64,000 nucleotides of DNA from an uncultured Prevotella sp. (GCA_900770395.1 CAAGKM010000004.1:1-64000), one strand, 5' to 3'. Positions 44,681 through 53,784 are shown, numbered from the stretch's first letter. Made by a program: numbers and translations. The notes: generated from the letters alone by a model not told the origin.

Positions 44681-45493
44681 AATGGGGTAACAATATGGAA
44701 TATCTATTCGGAATTACTGAATCAGTTATCCCAAACCAATGGTACTATCGTCAAGCGAGGCATTCAGATCACCCTATCAGAGGGAGAACTGGATTGCTCG
44801 GTCAACTCTCTCTGTAAGCGACTCGGCATAGGACCGAAACCAATGACCAAGGTACTGGACAGATTTGTGGAACTCGGTCTTATCCGTCGCACTCCTTCCA
44901 AACTGGCATCCATAGCAGATATGGTATCAGTTGTTGGATGGACTGATGAAGATGGCTATCATGAGTTACGCCATTCTGGAGAACAAAAGGCTGACGCATT
45001 GCAGAGTCATACGGATGCTGTTGAAGACAATCCTTCTCCCTCAGGTCAAAATCCCAGTGGCACACCCATTGAGCAACCTGACAAGCAGATATTGCCCGAT
45101 GAGTGTTCCAACCAGGATGCAGACGAGCAGCATATCAAAGATGACGATGCTGAGCAGTTCCAATCTGGCAACCTTCAGCAGTCTGATGAGCAGACACCTG
45201 ATGATTCACCAGACGAGGCAGATAATCCTTCGGTGTCTATCGATGCTCAGGAACCTGACACCTCTTCTAATATAGATACGCACGAAACTTCTGATGAAGA
45301 TCCGTCCGTTTCAGAAGACTTGCAGGAGCAAGGAGATTCGTCACCGACAGAGGCGCCCCCACTGTCTATGACTGACATCGTAAACCAGATGACTGGAGCC
45401 AACCAAGGCTTTGTAATTCCTTCGGTTATCACAGCTCCACCTGTAAGGCAGAAGCCTCACGGCAAACGTTCAAAAGCCGAAAACCAAGGCTGA
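44591..45493 (+). CDS. winged-helix-like protein with long acidic disordered tail
   Basis: A 300-residue protein. Residues about 10-115 look like a winged-helix DNA-binding domain (CEYLGGITNGVTIWNIYSEL; CKRLGIGPKPMTKVLDRFVE). The remaining part is low-complexity and rich in Asp, Glu, Ser, Gln and Pro, ending in a basic patch (RQKPHGKRSKAE). It may be a replication or relaxosome accessory protein; the position between excisionase and mob genes fits, but the sequence does not settle it. Its last codons form one arm of a long-range inverted repeat. Confidence 0.6.
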   Translation: MANKNDNTLHFGKVRVELSPEACEYLGGITNGVTIWNIYSELLNQLSQTNGTIVKRGIQITLSEGELDCSVNSLCKRLGIGPKPMTKVLDRFVELGLIRRTPSKLASIADMVSVVGWTDEDGYHELRHSGEQKADALQSHTDAVEDNPSPSGQNPSGTPIEQPDKQILPDECSNQDADEQHIKDDDAEQFQSGNLQQSDEQTPDDSPDEADNPSVSIDAQEPDTSSNIDTHETSDEDPSVSEDLQEQGDSSPTEAPPLSMTDIVNQMTGANQGFVIPSVITAPPVRQKPHGKRSKAENQG

Positions 45494-45760
45494 AAGCCAT
45501 GCCGTAAACGGGTAAAAAATAGGTAGGTGATTTTTCAAAGCAAGTTAGTGTTTTGAGTACTCAAAACCTACTCATTCTTCACCACCTATGGCGGTTCGAT
45601 GAGTCTGACAGCAACGGTCTTACGACCTGCCGAATGACGCTACGCTGCTTCCTATGAGTATTGGCTGTGACTTCAAGATCCATCGCTATGCTTCTGGAAC
45701 TTTCAGTCACTCCCATACACTCGGAAGCCAGAGTTGAAAAATCACCTGTAAGCCTTGGTT
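45481..45760. repeat. nested long-range inverted repeats, candidate oriT region
   Basis: AACCAAGGCT (45481-45490) is the complement of AGCCTTGGTT (45751-45760). Inside it AGGTGATTTTTCAA (45524-45537) is the complement of TTGAAAAATCACCT (45734-45747). A perfect 16-bp palindrome TTTTGAGTACTCAAAA sits at 45551-45566. The 470-bp gap between the acidic-tail protein and the MobC gene has no convincing ORF, so an origin of transfer or a structured RNA is a reasonable guess. Confidence 0.5.
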
Positions 45761-45967
45761 AAAGCATCCTGCGGTATTCCATCCTCGGATGATGCCAGAG
45801 GGCTTTACACCGATGCTGAAGAGTTATTCATTTGGAGGCTACTGCGTAGAACCTATGGAAGGATTGGCAATGCCATTCAGCCTATAGATATGGCAGAGCA
45901 CACGCCATCGATCTGCCTAATGCTGTCAGAACATTGGCGTTATGTTGAACTATAATTTTACAAGAAT

Positions 45968-46354
45968 ATGTCAAAACAAAATAGAATAGATACACAGAAG
46001 AAAGGCGGTCGCCCTAAACTCGAATTATATCAGAAGCGTCGCCACCAGTTCAAGGTTTCATACAATGACACTGATCTGGAGAAGATGGAAATGGAAGCGA
46101 AGAAGCATAACAGAACACCTAAAAAGTGGATGCACGATGCACCACTCCAAAAGACAGATGGGGCATATACGGATGAGGAACAGACTGACTATGTCCGTAA
46201 GCTTGCTGGCATGGCAAACAACGTAAACCAGATTGCTCACGAGGCACATCTTGGAGGTCTGTTTTCCCTCGAAGATAAGTGCAAGGAAGTACTGAATCTG
46301 ATCACCACTTTGATAACCCGAATCTTCAAAGGTGGTGACTTGTCCAAAGCCTGA
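45968..46354 (+). CDS. MobC-like relaxosome protein
   Basis: A 128-residue mobilization accessory protein. The basic start (KKGGRPKLELYQKRRHQFKV) and a ribbon-helix-helix-like segment are followed by the MobC signature LAGMANNVNQIAHEAH and a C-terminal helix. Such proteins bind oriT and help the relaxase nick. The relaxase gene follows after 48 bp. Confidence 0.85.
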   Translation: MSKQNRIDTQKKGGRPKLELYQKRRHQFKVSYNDTDLEKMEMEAKKHNRTPKKWMHDAPLQKTDGAYTDEEQTDYVRKLAGMANNVNQIAHEAHLGGLFSLEDKCKEVLNLITTLITRIFKGGDLSKA

Positions 46355-46402
46355 TTGGAGAACAGTCTGGAATAACAAATCAGCAAAACAAATGGGATAA
46401 CA

Positions 46403-47593
46403 ATGGTTGCAAAGATTGTAAAAGGACAAAACTTCAAAGGTGCCATTGATTACATCACTGACATCTACGGCAAGGACAAACAAAAGAAGGGGGCACGTCT
46501 GATCTATCATTCTTCGGGAATACCGCCCAATGCGGATAACAGAATGATGGCTATGCTTATGGATTCGTATGCCCGAAAGGGAGATCATAATCTTGGGGAG
46601 CCAGTGCGACACTTCATCCTGTCTTTTTCCAGATGGGACAGTCCAAAGCTGACAGACGAATTGATGACCAGGATATGGCTTGAGTTCTTAACCCGAATGG
46701 GCTACAAGGACACAGAGAATGTCCTTGCTCGTCATAAGTCAATAAAGAATCCTCACATGCACGGCTTAACCACTCGTGTTGATTCTAAAGGCAACGTAGT
46801 TAGCGATTCTTTTGAAGAAGGACGTGCCGCTCGTGTAGCACTTGAACTTACTAAGAAATATGGTCTTCACATATCGTCAGGAAAGGTAGATGTCAGCCGT
46901 GACAGACTTCGTGGCAAGGATAAGGCAAAGTACAAAATCTATGATGCCATCTGTGCTGCAAAGGAGAATACTGAAAACTGGAAAGGCTTTGAGAATGAAC
47001 TTGCAAAGGATGACATCAAGATGAAACTCCACGTCAACAATGTGACCGGAAAGATTCTCGGTGTTTCGTTCAGCACAGACGGATTCAGTTTCAGCGGAAG
47101 ACAGATTGACAAGTCTATGACTCTGGCAAAACTCTCTGAGAAGTACGGAGATTTTATTGAGATCGTTCATGAAAACGTCCGTGACCACTACGAGAAGAAG
47201 CGTGAGGCATACCTGCATCGCTTGCCTATGAGCGAGTATTTCACTGCTCTTCGCACCACTAAGACGTTCGATGACATTTATCCTAATGGAGTGCCAAAAC
47301 TCAAATTGCCTAGTGTCAGAACGGCTATCGGTGATTCAATGTACGACAAGTTGGTTGACCAGGGCGACCTCATTCCATCCAAGGATGGCAATTCTGACTT
47401 CGTACCTCTGGCAGTTCTGCTATTCGTCATTCTCACCCCATATCAGCCTCAGTTATCTGTTGGCGGTGGAGGTGGCGGTCAGTCAAGTGGCTGGGGCAAG
47501 AAGGATGATGACGATGAACGCTGGAAGTTCAAGTTCAACATGAGCGTTCTACATTCCAAGTCAAAGAAACCACAGTATAAACCAAAGCGATAA
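46403..47593 (+). CDS. MobA/VirD2-family relaxase
   Basis: A 396-residue mobilization nuclease that should nick oriT and lead the strand into a recipient. MVAKIVKGQNFKGAIDYITD is the usual N-terminus; the metal-binding His cluster is H111-KSIKNP-H118-M-H120. The C-terminus has a hydrophobic segment (FVPLAVLLFVILTPY), a Gly run and a charged tail, which is unusual for relaxases and suggests membrane contact. The next gene starts 3 bp after its stop. Confidence 0.88.
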   Translation: MVAKIVKGQNFKGAIDYITDIYGKDKQKKGARLIYHSSGIPPNADNRMMAMLMDSYARKGDHNLGEPVRHFILSFSRWDSPKLTDELMTRIWLEFLTRMGYKDTENVLARHKSIKNPHMHGLTTRVDSKGNVVSDSFEEGRAARVALELTKKYGLHISSGKVDVSRDRLRGKDKAKYKIYDAICAAKENTENWKGFENELAKDDIKMKLHVNNVTGKILGVSFSTDGFSFSGRQIDKSMTLAKLSEKYGDFIEIVHENVRDHYEKKREAYLHRLPMSEYFTALRTTKTFDDIYPNGVPKLKLPSVRTAIGDSMYDKLVDQGDLIPSKDGNSDFVPLAVLLFVILTPYQPQLSVGGGGGGQSSGWGKKDDDDERWKFKFNMSVLHSKSKKPQYKPKR

Positions 47594-47596
47594 ATT

Positions 47597-48466
47597 ATGG
47601 CTAAGAAAAAAGAACAGGAACCCCAATCTGAGGGTGCTGTTATCATCGAGCAGGTTAGTCAGATCAACCAGACGATACAGGCACAAGGCAGTAGTAATCG
47701 CACCCGACACAATGCTGTTATGAACGGTCTTGCCTCGTTAGGACTGTATTTTGGCATGACCATCAAGGATGATGGCACTGTAGATGAATACAATAAAGAT
47801 GCGCTGAAGGTAACTTTCAACCAAGAAGGTTATAAGACTATGGCAGAATCCATTCTTGCCAGAATGCCAAAGCCTGCACCACCAAAGGTAGTTCCTGCCA
47901 CGGTTGATGATAGCGTTCATTACAAGAATAATGACAATCTAATGGAACATCTGCTTATTCGTTGGATGAACTGGAAAGGTGATCGCTACAAAGAGGAGAA
48001 GGAAGAGATTCTTGCTACCGTCAAGGAACACATAAGGACTGTTATTCTCGAACACTACGAGCAGGAAGCCAAGAAGAAAAAGAGAAAGTCTTCATGGCGT
48101 AAGACTAAGCGCAGATTCGTGAAGTTCTACAGCGGATATGTCTCAGACAAGATTAAACACATGATAGCCTTTACAGTTGCCATCATGGGTATTGTCTTCG
48201 GTGTTGCTGCTTATGTCGCAGTGGATGCATACAAGGCTAAACTCGATGAAGAGTTTTTCGAGTACAGAACAATTCGTCCTTTCCTCGTTGCAGACAAGGA
48301 TTACTTTACAACCATTGAGAACCTGAAGGAACTCATTCGTCGGGAGGACAAGCAGCACCTTCGTAATGCTTACGATTCCGTTGCCTTCGAAAAGTACATG
48401 AAGAAGGAATGGGAGAAGCGTCAGCATCAGGAGGCTGAAAAGAAGAGAATAGAGAATCAGAAGTGA
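47597..48466 (+). CDS. single-pass membrane protein of the mob operon
   Basis: A 289-residue protein of unknown function, co-transcribed with the relaxase (3-bp gap). A charged N-terminal half, a Lys/Arg-rich stretch (KKKKRKSSWRKTKRRFVKF), one membrane helix (MIAFTVAIMGIVFGVAAYVAV) and a helical, Lys/Glu-rich C-terminus. It may tether the relaxosome to the membrane or to a helper transfer system; this is inference. Confidence 0.65.
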   Translation: MAKKKEQEPQSEGAVIIEQVSQINQTIQAQGSSNRTRHNAVMNGLASLGLYFGMTIKDDGTVDEYNKDALKVTFNQEGYKTMAESILARMPKPAPPKVVPATVDDSVHYKNNDNLMEHLLIRWMNWKGDRYKEEKEEILATVKEHIRTVILEHYEQEAKKKKRKSSWRKTKRRFVKFYSGYVSDKIKHMIAFTVAIMGIVFGVAAYVAVDAYKAKLDEEFFEYRTIRPFLVADKDYFTTIENLKELIRREDKQHLRNAYDSVAFEKYMKKEWEKRQHQEAEKKRIENQK

Positions 48467-48508
48467 TCGTTATATCTTTATTATTAACAATTTAACAACT
48501 TTAAGACA

Positions 48509-49159
48509 ATGGAAAACAAAATCATTGTAACGGTTGGACTTAAGGGTGGCGGAGGTAAAAGTACCGTGTGTGCTAACCTCGCTATGCACCTTGTTGACAA
48601 GGGCATCCCTGTAATAGTCTATGATGCGGACATCCAACAGACGCTTGTCCGTCATCGTCAGCGTGAATTGGCAGAGCATCCAGATGCAGAACTGCCATAT
48701 CAGTTATTTCCTTTCAGCACAGCCAATGCTGACGAGGTAAAGTCAAACATGCAGAAGCTGAAGGAGGTTCCAGCAGTTATCCTCATTGATTGCCCTGGCA
48801 ATATCAATGACGCTTGCCTTCAGCACATCTACGCTGCTGCTGATTTAGCCGTGGTACCAACTCGCTATGACTTCGACAATCTCGACACGACAATCCTCTT
48901 TGCAGATTTGTTCGTTCAGATTAGCAAGGCAAAGATGCTGTTCATTCCTAACTGCATCAGCGAGATAGAGTTGCGACGCCCTGAGATTCAGGATGCTCGC
49001 AACAAAGCCAAAGACCTTCTTGAAGTTTATGGCGATATTACACCTCGCATCAAGCAATGCGTTACTGTGAAGTGTTACAGTACCATCTTCCCACATGACA
49101 AGTATCAGCGCAATGCGGTGAAGTTTGCGTTTGAGAAGATTGTTGAACTCATTGACTAA
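48509..49159 (+). CDS. parA: ParA-family partition ATPase
   Basis: A 216-residue ParA/MinD-type ATPase. KGGGGKST (about 11-18) is the deviant Walker A; DADIQQT and LIDCPGNIND are Walker A' and B. No ParB gene is next to it. It probably helps keep the excised circular form or acts in the relaxosome. It is the last clear gene of the mobilizable element. Confidence 0.85.
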   Translation: MENKIIVTVGLKGGGGKSTVCANLAMHLVDKGIPVIVYDADIQQTLVRHRQRELAEHPDAELPYQLFPFSTANADEVKSNMQKLKEVPAVILIDCPGNINDACLQHIYAAADLAVVPTRYDFDNLDTTILFADLFVQISKAKMLFIPNCISEIELRRPEIQDARNKAKDLLEVYGDITPRIKQCVTVKCYSTIFPHDKYQRNAVKFAFEKIVELID

Positions 49160-49203
49160 GCCGGAATACTACTTACAAAAGTGGCTGTTCTGTAAAACAG
49201 TAT

Positions 49204-49248
49204 ACCGATTGGCTATAGGCTAAACGCTTATAATCAATCGGTTTTGAA
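49204..49248 (+). terminator. hairpin after parA
   Basis: ACCGATTG (49204-49211) pairs with CAATCGGT (49235-49242), followed by TTTTGAATTT. It could be the terminator of the mob-parA operon or part of the element's right junction. Confidence 0.5.
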
Positions 49249-49286
49249 TTTCCGATAAGTCCCATTATGAGAATGTACCCTTTGAG

Positions 49287-50510
49287 TTGCCTGAAGGTTG
49301 GTGTTGGACAACGATAGGAGATGTGTCTTCTTCTATTTTGTATGGAGTTAGTGAGTCTGCAAAAGAAACTGGTGCTTACAAATTATTGCGAATAACAGAC
49401 ATTCAGGACAATAAAGTAAATTGGGATTCTGTCCCACATACAGACTTCGACAAAGATAAAGCCTTGAATTATCTCCTTCAAGATGGAGATATTTTGTTCG
49501 CAAGAACAGGTGCCACAGTGGGCAAATCTTATCTTGTAAGTGGCTTGGCAGAAGAGTCAATTTATGCATCCTACTTAATAAGAGTACAAACATCTCAACT
49601 CATATTTCCTGAATATATAAAACGTTTTTTTGAGTCAGGTTACTATTGGGAGCAAATCACTTTGAGCTCCGTTGGAATAGGACAGCCAAATGTAAATGGA
49701 ACAACATTAGCAAATCTGAATGTCCCGATTCCACCTTACAAAGAACAATTAAGAATCGTTGAAGAAACCAATCGTTGGTTGGCTATTGCAGACATTCTCG
49801 ACGAAAATACAGGTCATGTTTGTAAAGCAATAGAATCCGCTAAGGCGAAAATCCTCGACCTTGCTATTCATGGTAAGCTCGTACCGCAGGAGCCTAACGA
49901 TGAGCCAGCAAGTGTATTGCTGAAACGAGTCAATCCAAAGGATGTTGCATCTTGTGATAACCCACAATATGGAAAGGTTCCTTCATCTTGGGTAATCGCA
50001 ACGGTTGGAGAGATATTTACGATAAACCCTAAAACACACGTTGAAGACGATACAGAAGCAGCATTTGTTCCAATGACTTGTGTTGCAGATGGGTATAGCA
50101 ACACTTTTGAGTATGAATGTAGGAAATGGGGCGACATTAAGAAAGGCTTTGTCCATTTTCAAGAGAATGACGTTGCCGTTGCTAAAATATCACCTTGTCT
50201 GGAGAATCGTAAATCTGTAGTTTTCCATGACCTTCCAAATGGTATAGGTGCAGGAACTACAGAACTTAATATATTTAGGTGTGGAGAGATTCTGCCGGAG
50301 TACGCTTTGTTCTATTTTAAGTCTCAAATGTTCATCGGCAGTTGCGCTGGAACTTACAATGGTGTTGTAGGACAACAAAGAGTTGCTAAATCTTTTATAC
50401 AGGAGTTGCCAATTGGCATTCCACCATATAAAGAGCAACTGCGTATTGTTTCAAAGGTGAATAATCTCTTTTCCCAGTTGGACATGATTGAAAAATCCCT
50501 GCAAGCATAA
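49287..50510 (+). CDS. hsdS: type I restriction specificity subunit HsdS, 5'-truncated
   Basis: HsdS reads the target sequence for a type I restriction-modification complex through two target-recognition domains. Here the first begins at PEGWCWTTIGDV, followed by PPYKEQLRIV, a conserved helical spacer (AKILDLAIHGKLVPQEPNDE), the second domain from SSWVIATVGEIF, and a terminal PPYKEQLRIVSKVNNLF. The frame is open upstream to 49248 and encodes the normal linker (SHYENVPFEL) but has no ATG; the only start is a TTG. The usual N-terminal helix of some 60-80 residues is missing. No hsdM or hsdR is nearby. It looks like a silent cassette. Confidence 0.8.
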   Translation: MPEGWCWTTIGDVSSSILYGVSESAKETGAYKLLRITDIQDNKVNWDSVPHTDFDKDKALNYLLQDGDILFARTGATVGKSYLVSGLAEESIYASYLIRVQTSQLIFPEYIKRFFESGYYWEQITLSSVGIGQPNVNGTTLANLNVPIPPYKEQLRIVEETNRWLAIADILDENTGHVCKAIESAKAKILDLAIHGKLVPQEPNDEPASVLLKRVNPKDVASCDNPQYGKVPSSWVIATVGEIFTINPKTHVEDDTEAAFVPMTCVADGYSNTFEYECRKWGDIKKGFVHFQENDVAVAKISPCLENRKSVVFHDLPNGIGAGTTELNIFRCGEILPEYALFYFKSQMFIGSCAGTYNGVVGQQRVAKSFIQELPIGIPPYKEQLRIVSKVNNLFSQLDMIEKSLQA

Positions 50511-50526
50511 GCCTACAGGGATAGCC

Positions 50527-50860
50527 TTACCAATTTACAACTTTGTCAACTATCTCTCGTTGCTCGGAAGCTGTGCGACGGAGATAGATGCGAGTTGTCT
50601 CTATGCTCTCGTGTCCCATCAGGTCAGCAAGGAGAGCAATGTCGTTGAATCTTTCAAGGAAGTTCTTAGCAAAACGATGACGGAAGGAATGAGGGTAAAC
50701 TACCTCTTTTGGAAGACCGTACTTCACGCCATACTGCTTCAACTGTGTAGCAATACCACGAGTGGTAATACGCTTGCCAAACCTGTTCAAGAAGATGTAA
50801 CCACTACTAATACCATCTGCTTCCAGCCATTCAAGAGCCTAATCCAAAGCGGGAAGAGCA
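50527..50860 (-). pseudogene. 3' fragment of a tyrosine recombinase next to hsdS
   Basis: The last 87 codons encode a recombinase C-terminus: HSFRHRFAKNFLER, LADLMGHESIETT and RIYLRRTASEQREIV, with the His-x-x-Arg, His and Tyr positions. Upstream the frame continues (ALEWLEADGISSGYIFLNRF) but meets a TAG at about 50839-50841 and further stops beyond it, so no catalytic Arg or N-terminal domain can be made. Such recombinases invert hsdS segments in Bacteroidales. The stretch 50861-51131 shows no other gene that I can support. Confidence 0.75.
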
Positions 50861-51069
50861 TCAAGAGGAATCACATCACCACTCGTCTGGCTCGTCCATC
50901 AGCATTCCGTCATTAGGGCTGTTCGGCACCTCCAACCTTGTCTATGACCCAGAAGATGAAGCATTCCATCGTCGGTTGCAACAGAAGAAAAAAAGAAACG
51001 GGGACAAAGGCTTTAATTCGGAAGCCGTGCTGCAAATTATAAACAAAGCCACAAGTACAACTTGTTATT

Positions 51070-51106
51070 TACGAGGCTACCGATTGTTAATCTCGGTAGC
51101 CTCGTA
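51070..51106. terminator. perfect 13-bp inverted repeat
   Basis: TACGAGGCTACCG (51070-51082) and CGGTAGCCTCGTA (51094-51106), loop 11 nt. There is no clear T-run on either side, so it is either a weak bidirectional terminator for the DUF4377 gene or a recombinase site. Confidence 0.5.
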
Positions 51107-51131
51107 TAGTTTAAAGGAACCAACAATTTCC

Positions 51132-51485
51132 CTACTCCTTTTTTGTTTGAGAGATTACTTTTATCAGTTCATATTTTACATTTCCTGCATCTTGAGGTGG
51201 ATTGGCAACTATTATCTTATTCACAAGCAGTTCGTACTCATAGCCGTTCTCAAAAGTAAAGCCTGAGATTTCTTGGAAAGATACACATATCCATTGAGAC
51301 TCTCCTTTTTCTTTAATTCGCATGCCTTCAACATAATTATTGTCTGGAACATTCTGATAGGTTCCAGTTTCTGCAGAAACATAGAGTATAATTTGCTCAG
51401 TTTTATCAATGACCTCGTCATTACTATCACATGCTACAAAAGACAGTAGTGCAAAGAACAAGATTACAATTCTCGCTGTTTTCAT
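51132..51485 (-). CDS. DUF4377-type lipoprotein
   Basis: A 117-residue lipoprotein with signal MKTARIVILFFALLSFVAC (lipobox FVAC). The mature part has the DUF4377 pattern: an Ile/Val strand (IILYVSAETGTY), CVSFQEISGFTFENGYEYEL, then NPPQDAGNVKYELIKVIS at the end. The function is unknown. I use the ATG at 51485; 51491 is two codons upstream. It is separated by 50 bp from the barrel gene. Confidence 0.75.
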   Translation of the reverse strand: MKTARIVILFFALLSFVACDSNDEVIDKTEQIILYVSAETGTYQNVPDNNYVEGMRIKEKGESQWICVSFQEISGFTFENGYEYELLVNKIIVANPPQDAGNVKYELIKVISQTKKE

Positions 51486-51535
51486 TTCCATGTATGATTC
51501 TACTATAAAAAGTCAGAGCGGTCTTCTTCATTCGT

Positions 51536-53635
51536 TTAGAGTCGTTTCATTTCGTCATTGGCGGCTCCCTCGCCCTTATACTTGCTCTTCTTGGGGTTGA
51601 AGGTGTAGGAAACGGTGAGCATCAGTCGGCGGGTGTCGGCATCAGAGTCTTTGTAGAGGCTTACGTCCTTGACGTTCATCCACCAACTTTGGTTGCGGGT
51701 GTGGAAGATGTCGTTGGCAGTAAGGGCTATTTGCAAACGTTTCTGCATGAAATACCGGCGTACGGAGAGGTCAATGCCCCACTGTGAGCGCATTTCGTTG
51801 GTCATCGTGTGGCCGCGTGTCGAGCCTGTCACGTCAAAGGTCATCATCCAGTTCTTCGAGGGCGTGAAGATGTTCTTCAGCATATAGCGGAAGATGGGCT
51901 TGTTGTACTTCTTGCCGTAAAGCGTGAGCCACTGCTGGTCGAAGCCGACGGTGAAGTTGGGCTTCCAGAACTTGACCACGGAGGCGTAAGACAGGTAGGC
52001 GTTCAGCGTGTTGATGTCGGCCTGACGAGGACTGAACACGAGCAGGGGCTTTACGTCTGAATAGTGCTCCTTGGTATAGACGTAGGTGTCGGCCAGATGG
52101 CTGTAGGTCAGTTCCAGCGTCAGGTCTTTCCAGCCGAACATGTAGTTCAGATTGTCGGTCTTGCAGTCGGCCAGCGTGGGATTACCACCCTCCACCTCGT
52201 AGGGGCCGACATATAATAAGGAACTGCGCAACTGCTTGTAAGGTGGGCGAGTGATGGAGTGCGAATAGTCGAGAGCCATGAAGGTGGTCTCGTTGAAGTT
52301 GTACGAGAGCGAGAGTTTGGGCGACAGACTGTTGTCGGTGCGACTCACCTCATCGTCGCGGATGCCGTCGCGCTTGTAGTCGAACTTCACGTATTCGTAG
52401 CGCAAACCCAACTGGAGCGACAGGGCATTCCAGTCCTTCTGCCACGTGGCGAAGGCTGCGCAATCGGTCTGGCGGCTCTCGTTCTCATTCGAGGGAATGT
52501 AAGTGCCGACGGCAACGTTCTGCATCGTGTACTGTTGATGGTTATAGGTGTAACTGTCCTCAGTGCCAATGTTCAGTTTACCCGTGGCAAATGGAAACTC
52601 GTAGTAGAGTTTGCCCGCCCAGAGGTCGGAGTTCATGCCCGTCTGCGAGGGAACAATCTCGCTGGTCGTGGGCGAAACGGTCTGCGTCAGGTTGTTATCG
52701 GTGTACCATGTGTGGATGTAGTTGCCGTCGAAGTGCAGGTGCGCCTCGTTCTCGAACGTGTTGTCATAGTAGGCCGACGCCAAATGCTTCTCCTGCTTTG
52801 AATCGATGTCGATGAGTTTGCCGATGCTCTGCTCCTTGATGCCCAGCATGTCGTCATCCTCCGTGCCGCGGCTTTTGAAGTGAGTAGGCTGGTTGGTGTA
52901 CTGGTAGTAGGCACCGAGCGACTGCCCGCCTCTGCTCCAGTTGAAGCCGCCCTTTGCGGTCGTAGCCTCAGACTTGTTGCGCTTCGTAGCCGTGTTTACA
53001 AGCTGGTTTTGCTGACCGTTGAAAAGGAAGTCGGTAGTGCTCACGTCATAGTTCTTGCGTCCGCCGTTGTTATACATCACTTGTCCGAACACCTGCCAGT
53101 TCGTCCAGTTGTAGCTCAGGTCGACCATCGCCATTTCCTCCCAGATGCGCTTGGCAGACGTTTGCGAGGTCAATTTTCCGCTCAGTCCCTTGATGAACGG
53201 CTGGCGCGTCTGTATCTTGATGACGGCCTTCACGTCCGAAGCGTATTCCGCGCCTGGCGAAGTGATAATCTGGATGTTCTTTATGTTCTCGCTACGGAGC
53301 ATCTGTAGTTCCGACTCGTCGCGCACGGGGCGATTGTCAATGAACACTGCGGGCTTGCCCTTTCCGACGATGCTGATTTCGTCGCCGTCCATATTGATGA
53401 ATGGCAGACGCGACAGTACATCATTGGCTGTGCCCAGATTGGTCAGTTCCGTGTTAGCCACCTGTGCAACGAGCGTATTGCCCTTCATCCTGACGATGTG
53501 GCGGTGTCCCGTCACGGAGATTTCGCTGAGCATCTTATCCCATGCCACGGAATCGTTCTCCGCTGTAGTCTCATTCTGTGCCTGTGTTATTGTGGTCATC
53601 AGGCAAACCATTGAAAATAGAATCAGTCTTCTCAT
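51536..53635 (-). CDS. outer-membrane beta-barrel (TonB-receptor-like) protein 1
   Basis: A 699-residue protein of the outer-membrane beta-barrel family common in Bacteroidetes. Signal MRRLILFSMVCLMTTITQAQ; plug-like part (LSEISVTGHRHIVRMKGNTL, NVLSRLPFINMDGDEISIVG, FIDNRPVRDESELQMLRSEN, IITSPGAEYASDV), then a barrel. A TonB box is not obvious. It has its own promoter and lies just downstream of the YcaO gene; the protein at 59718-62042 has the same design. It may move or sense the peptide made by the neighbouring cluster; this is inference. Confidence 0.82.
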   Translation of the reverse strand: MRRLILFSMVCLMTTITQAQNETTAENDSVAWDKMLSEISVTGHRHIVRMKGNTLVAQVANTELTNLGTANDVLSRLPFINMDGDEISIVGKGKPAVFIDNRPVRDESELQMLRSENIKNIQIITSPGAEYASDVKAVIKIQTRQPFIKGLSGKLTSQTSAKRIWEEMAMVDLSYNWTNWQVFGQVMYNNGGRKNYDVSTTDFLFNGQQNQLVNTATKRNKSEATTAKGGFNWSRGGQSLGAYYQYTNQPTHFKSRGTEDDDMLGIKEQSIGKLIDIDSKQEKHLASAYYDNTFENEAHLHFDGNYIHTWYTDNNLTQTVSPTTSEIVPSQTGMNSDLWAGKLYYEFPFATGKLNIGTEDSYTYNHQQYTMQNVAVGTYIPSNENESRQTDCAAFATWQKDWNALSLQLGLRYEYVKFDYKRDGIRDDEVSRTDNSLSPKLSLSYNFNETTFMALDYSHSITRPPYKQLRSSLLYVGPYEVEGGNPTLADCKTDNLNYMFGWKDLTLELTYSHLADTYVYTKEHYSDVKPLLVFSPRQADINTLNAYLSYASVVKFWKPNFTVGFDQQWLTLYGKKYNKPIFRYMLKNIFTPSKNWMMTFDVTGSTRGHTMTNEMRSQWGIDLSVRRYFMQKRLQIALTANDIFHTRNQSWWMNVKDVSLYKDSDADTRRLMLTVSYTFNPKKSKYKGEGAANDEMKRL

Positions 53636-53718
53636 TTTATTTGTTTTGTTTAGAGGTTCCGTTATAGGCATACACATGAAAACGGAAATCGTTCACGTTA
53701 TAACATTATTTGCGGCTG

Positions 53719-53726
53719 CAAAATTA
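53719..53726 (-). promoter_or_regulatory. -7 element of barrel gene 1
   Basis: TAATTTTG on the minus strand, followed by CAG, 84 bp before the ATG at 53635. The -33 element is unclear. Confidence 0.5.
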
Positions 53727-53784
53727 CAGCGATTTGACCGTAAACGACGAATTTTTTTCCTGACATTTGTCTGACATTCTTTTA

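Noticed and set aside
45755..45955. 66-codon plus-strand ORF before the MobC gene
   Set aside because: It starts inside the second arms of the long-range inverted repeats, has no recognisable domain, and the region looks non-coding.
50976..51266. 96-codon plus-strand ORF
   Set aside because: It runs through the perfect inverted repeat at 51070-51106 and into the antisense of the DUF4377 gene; no motif.
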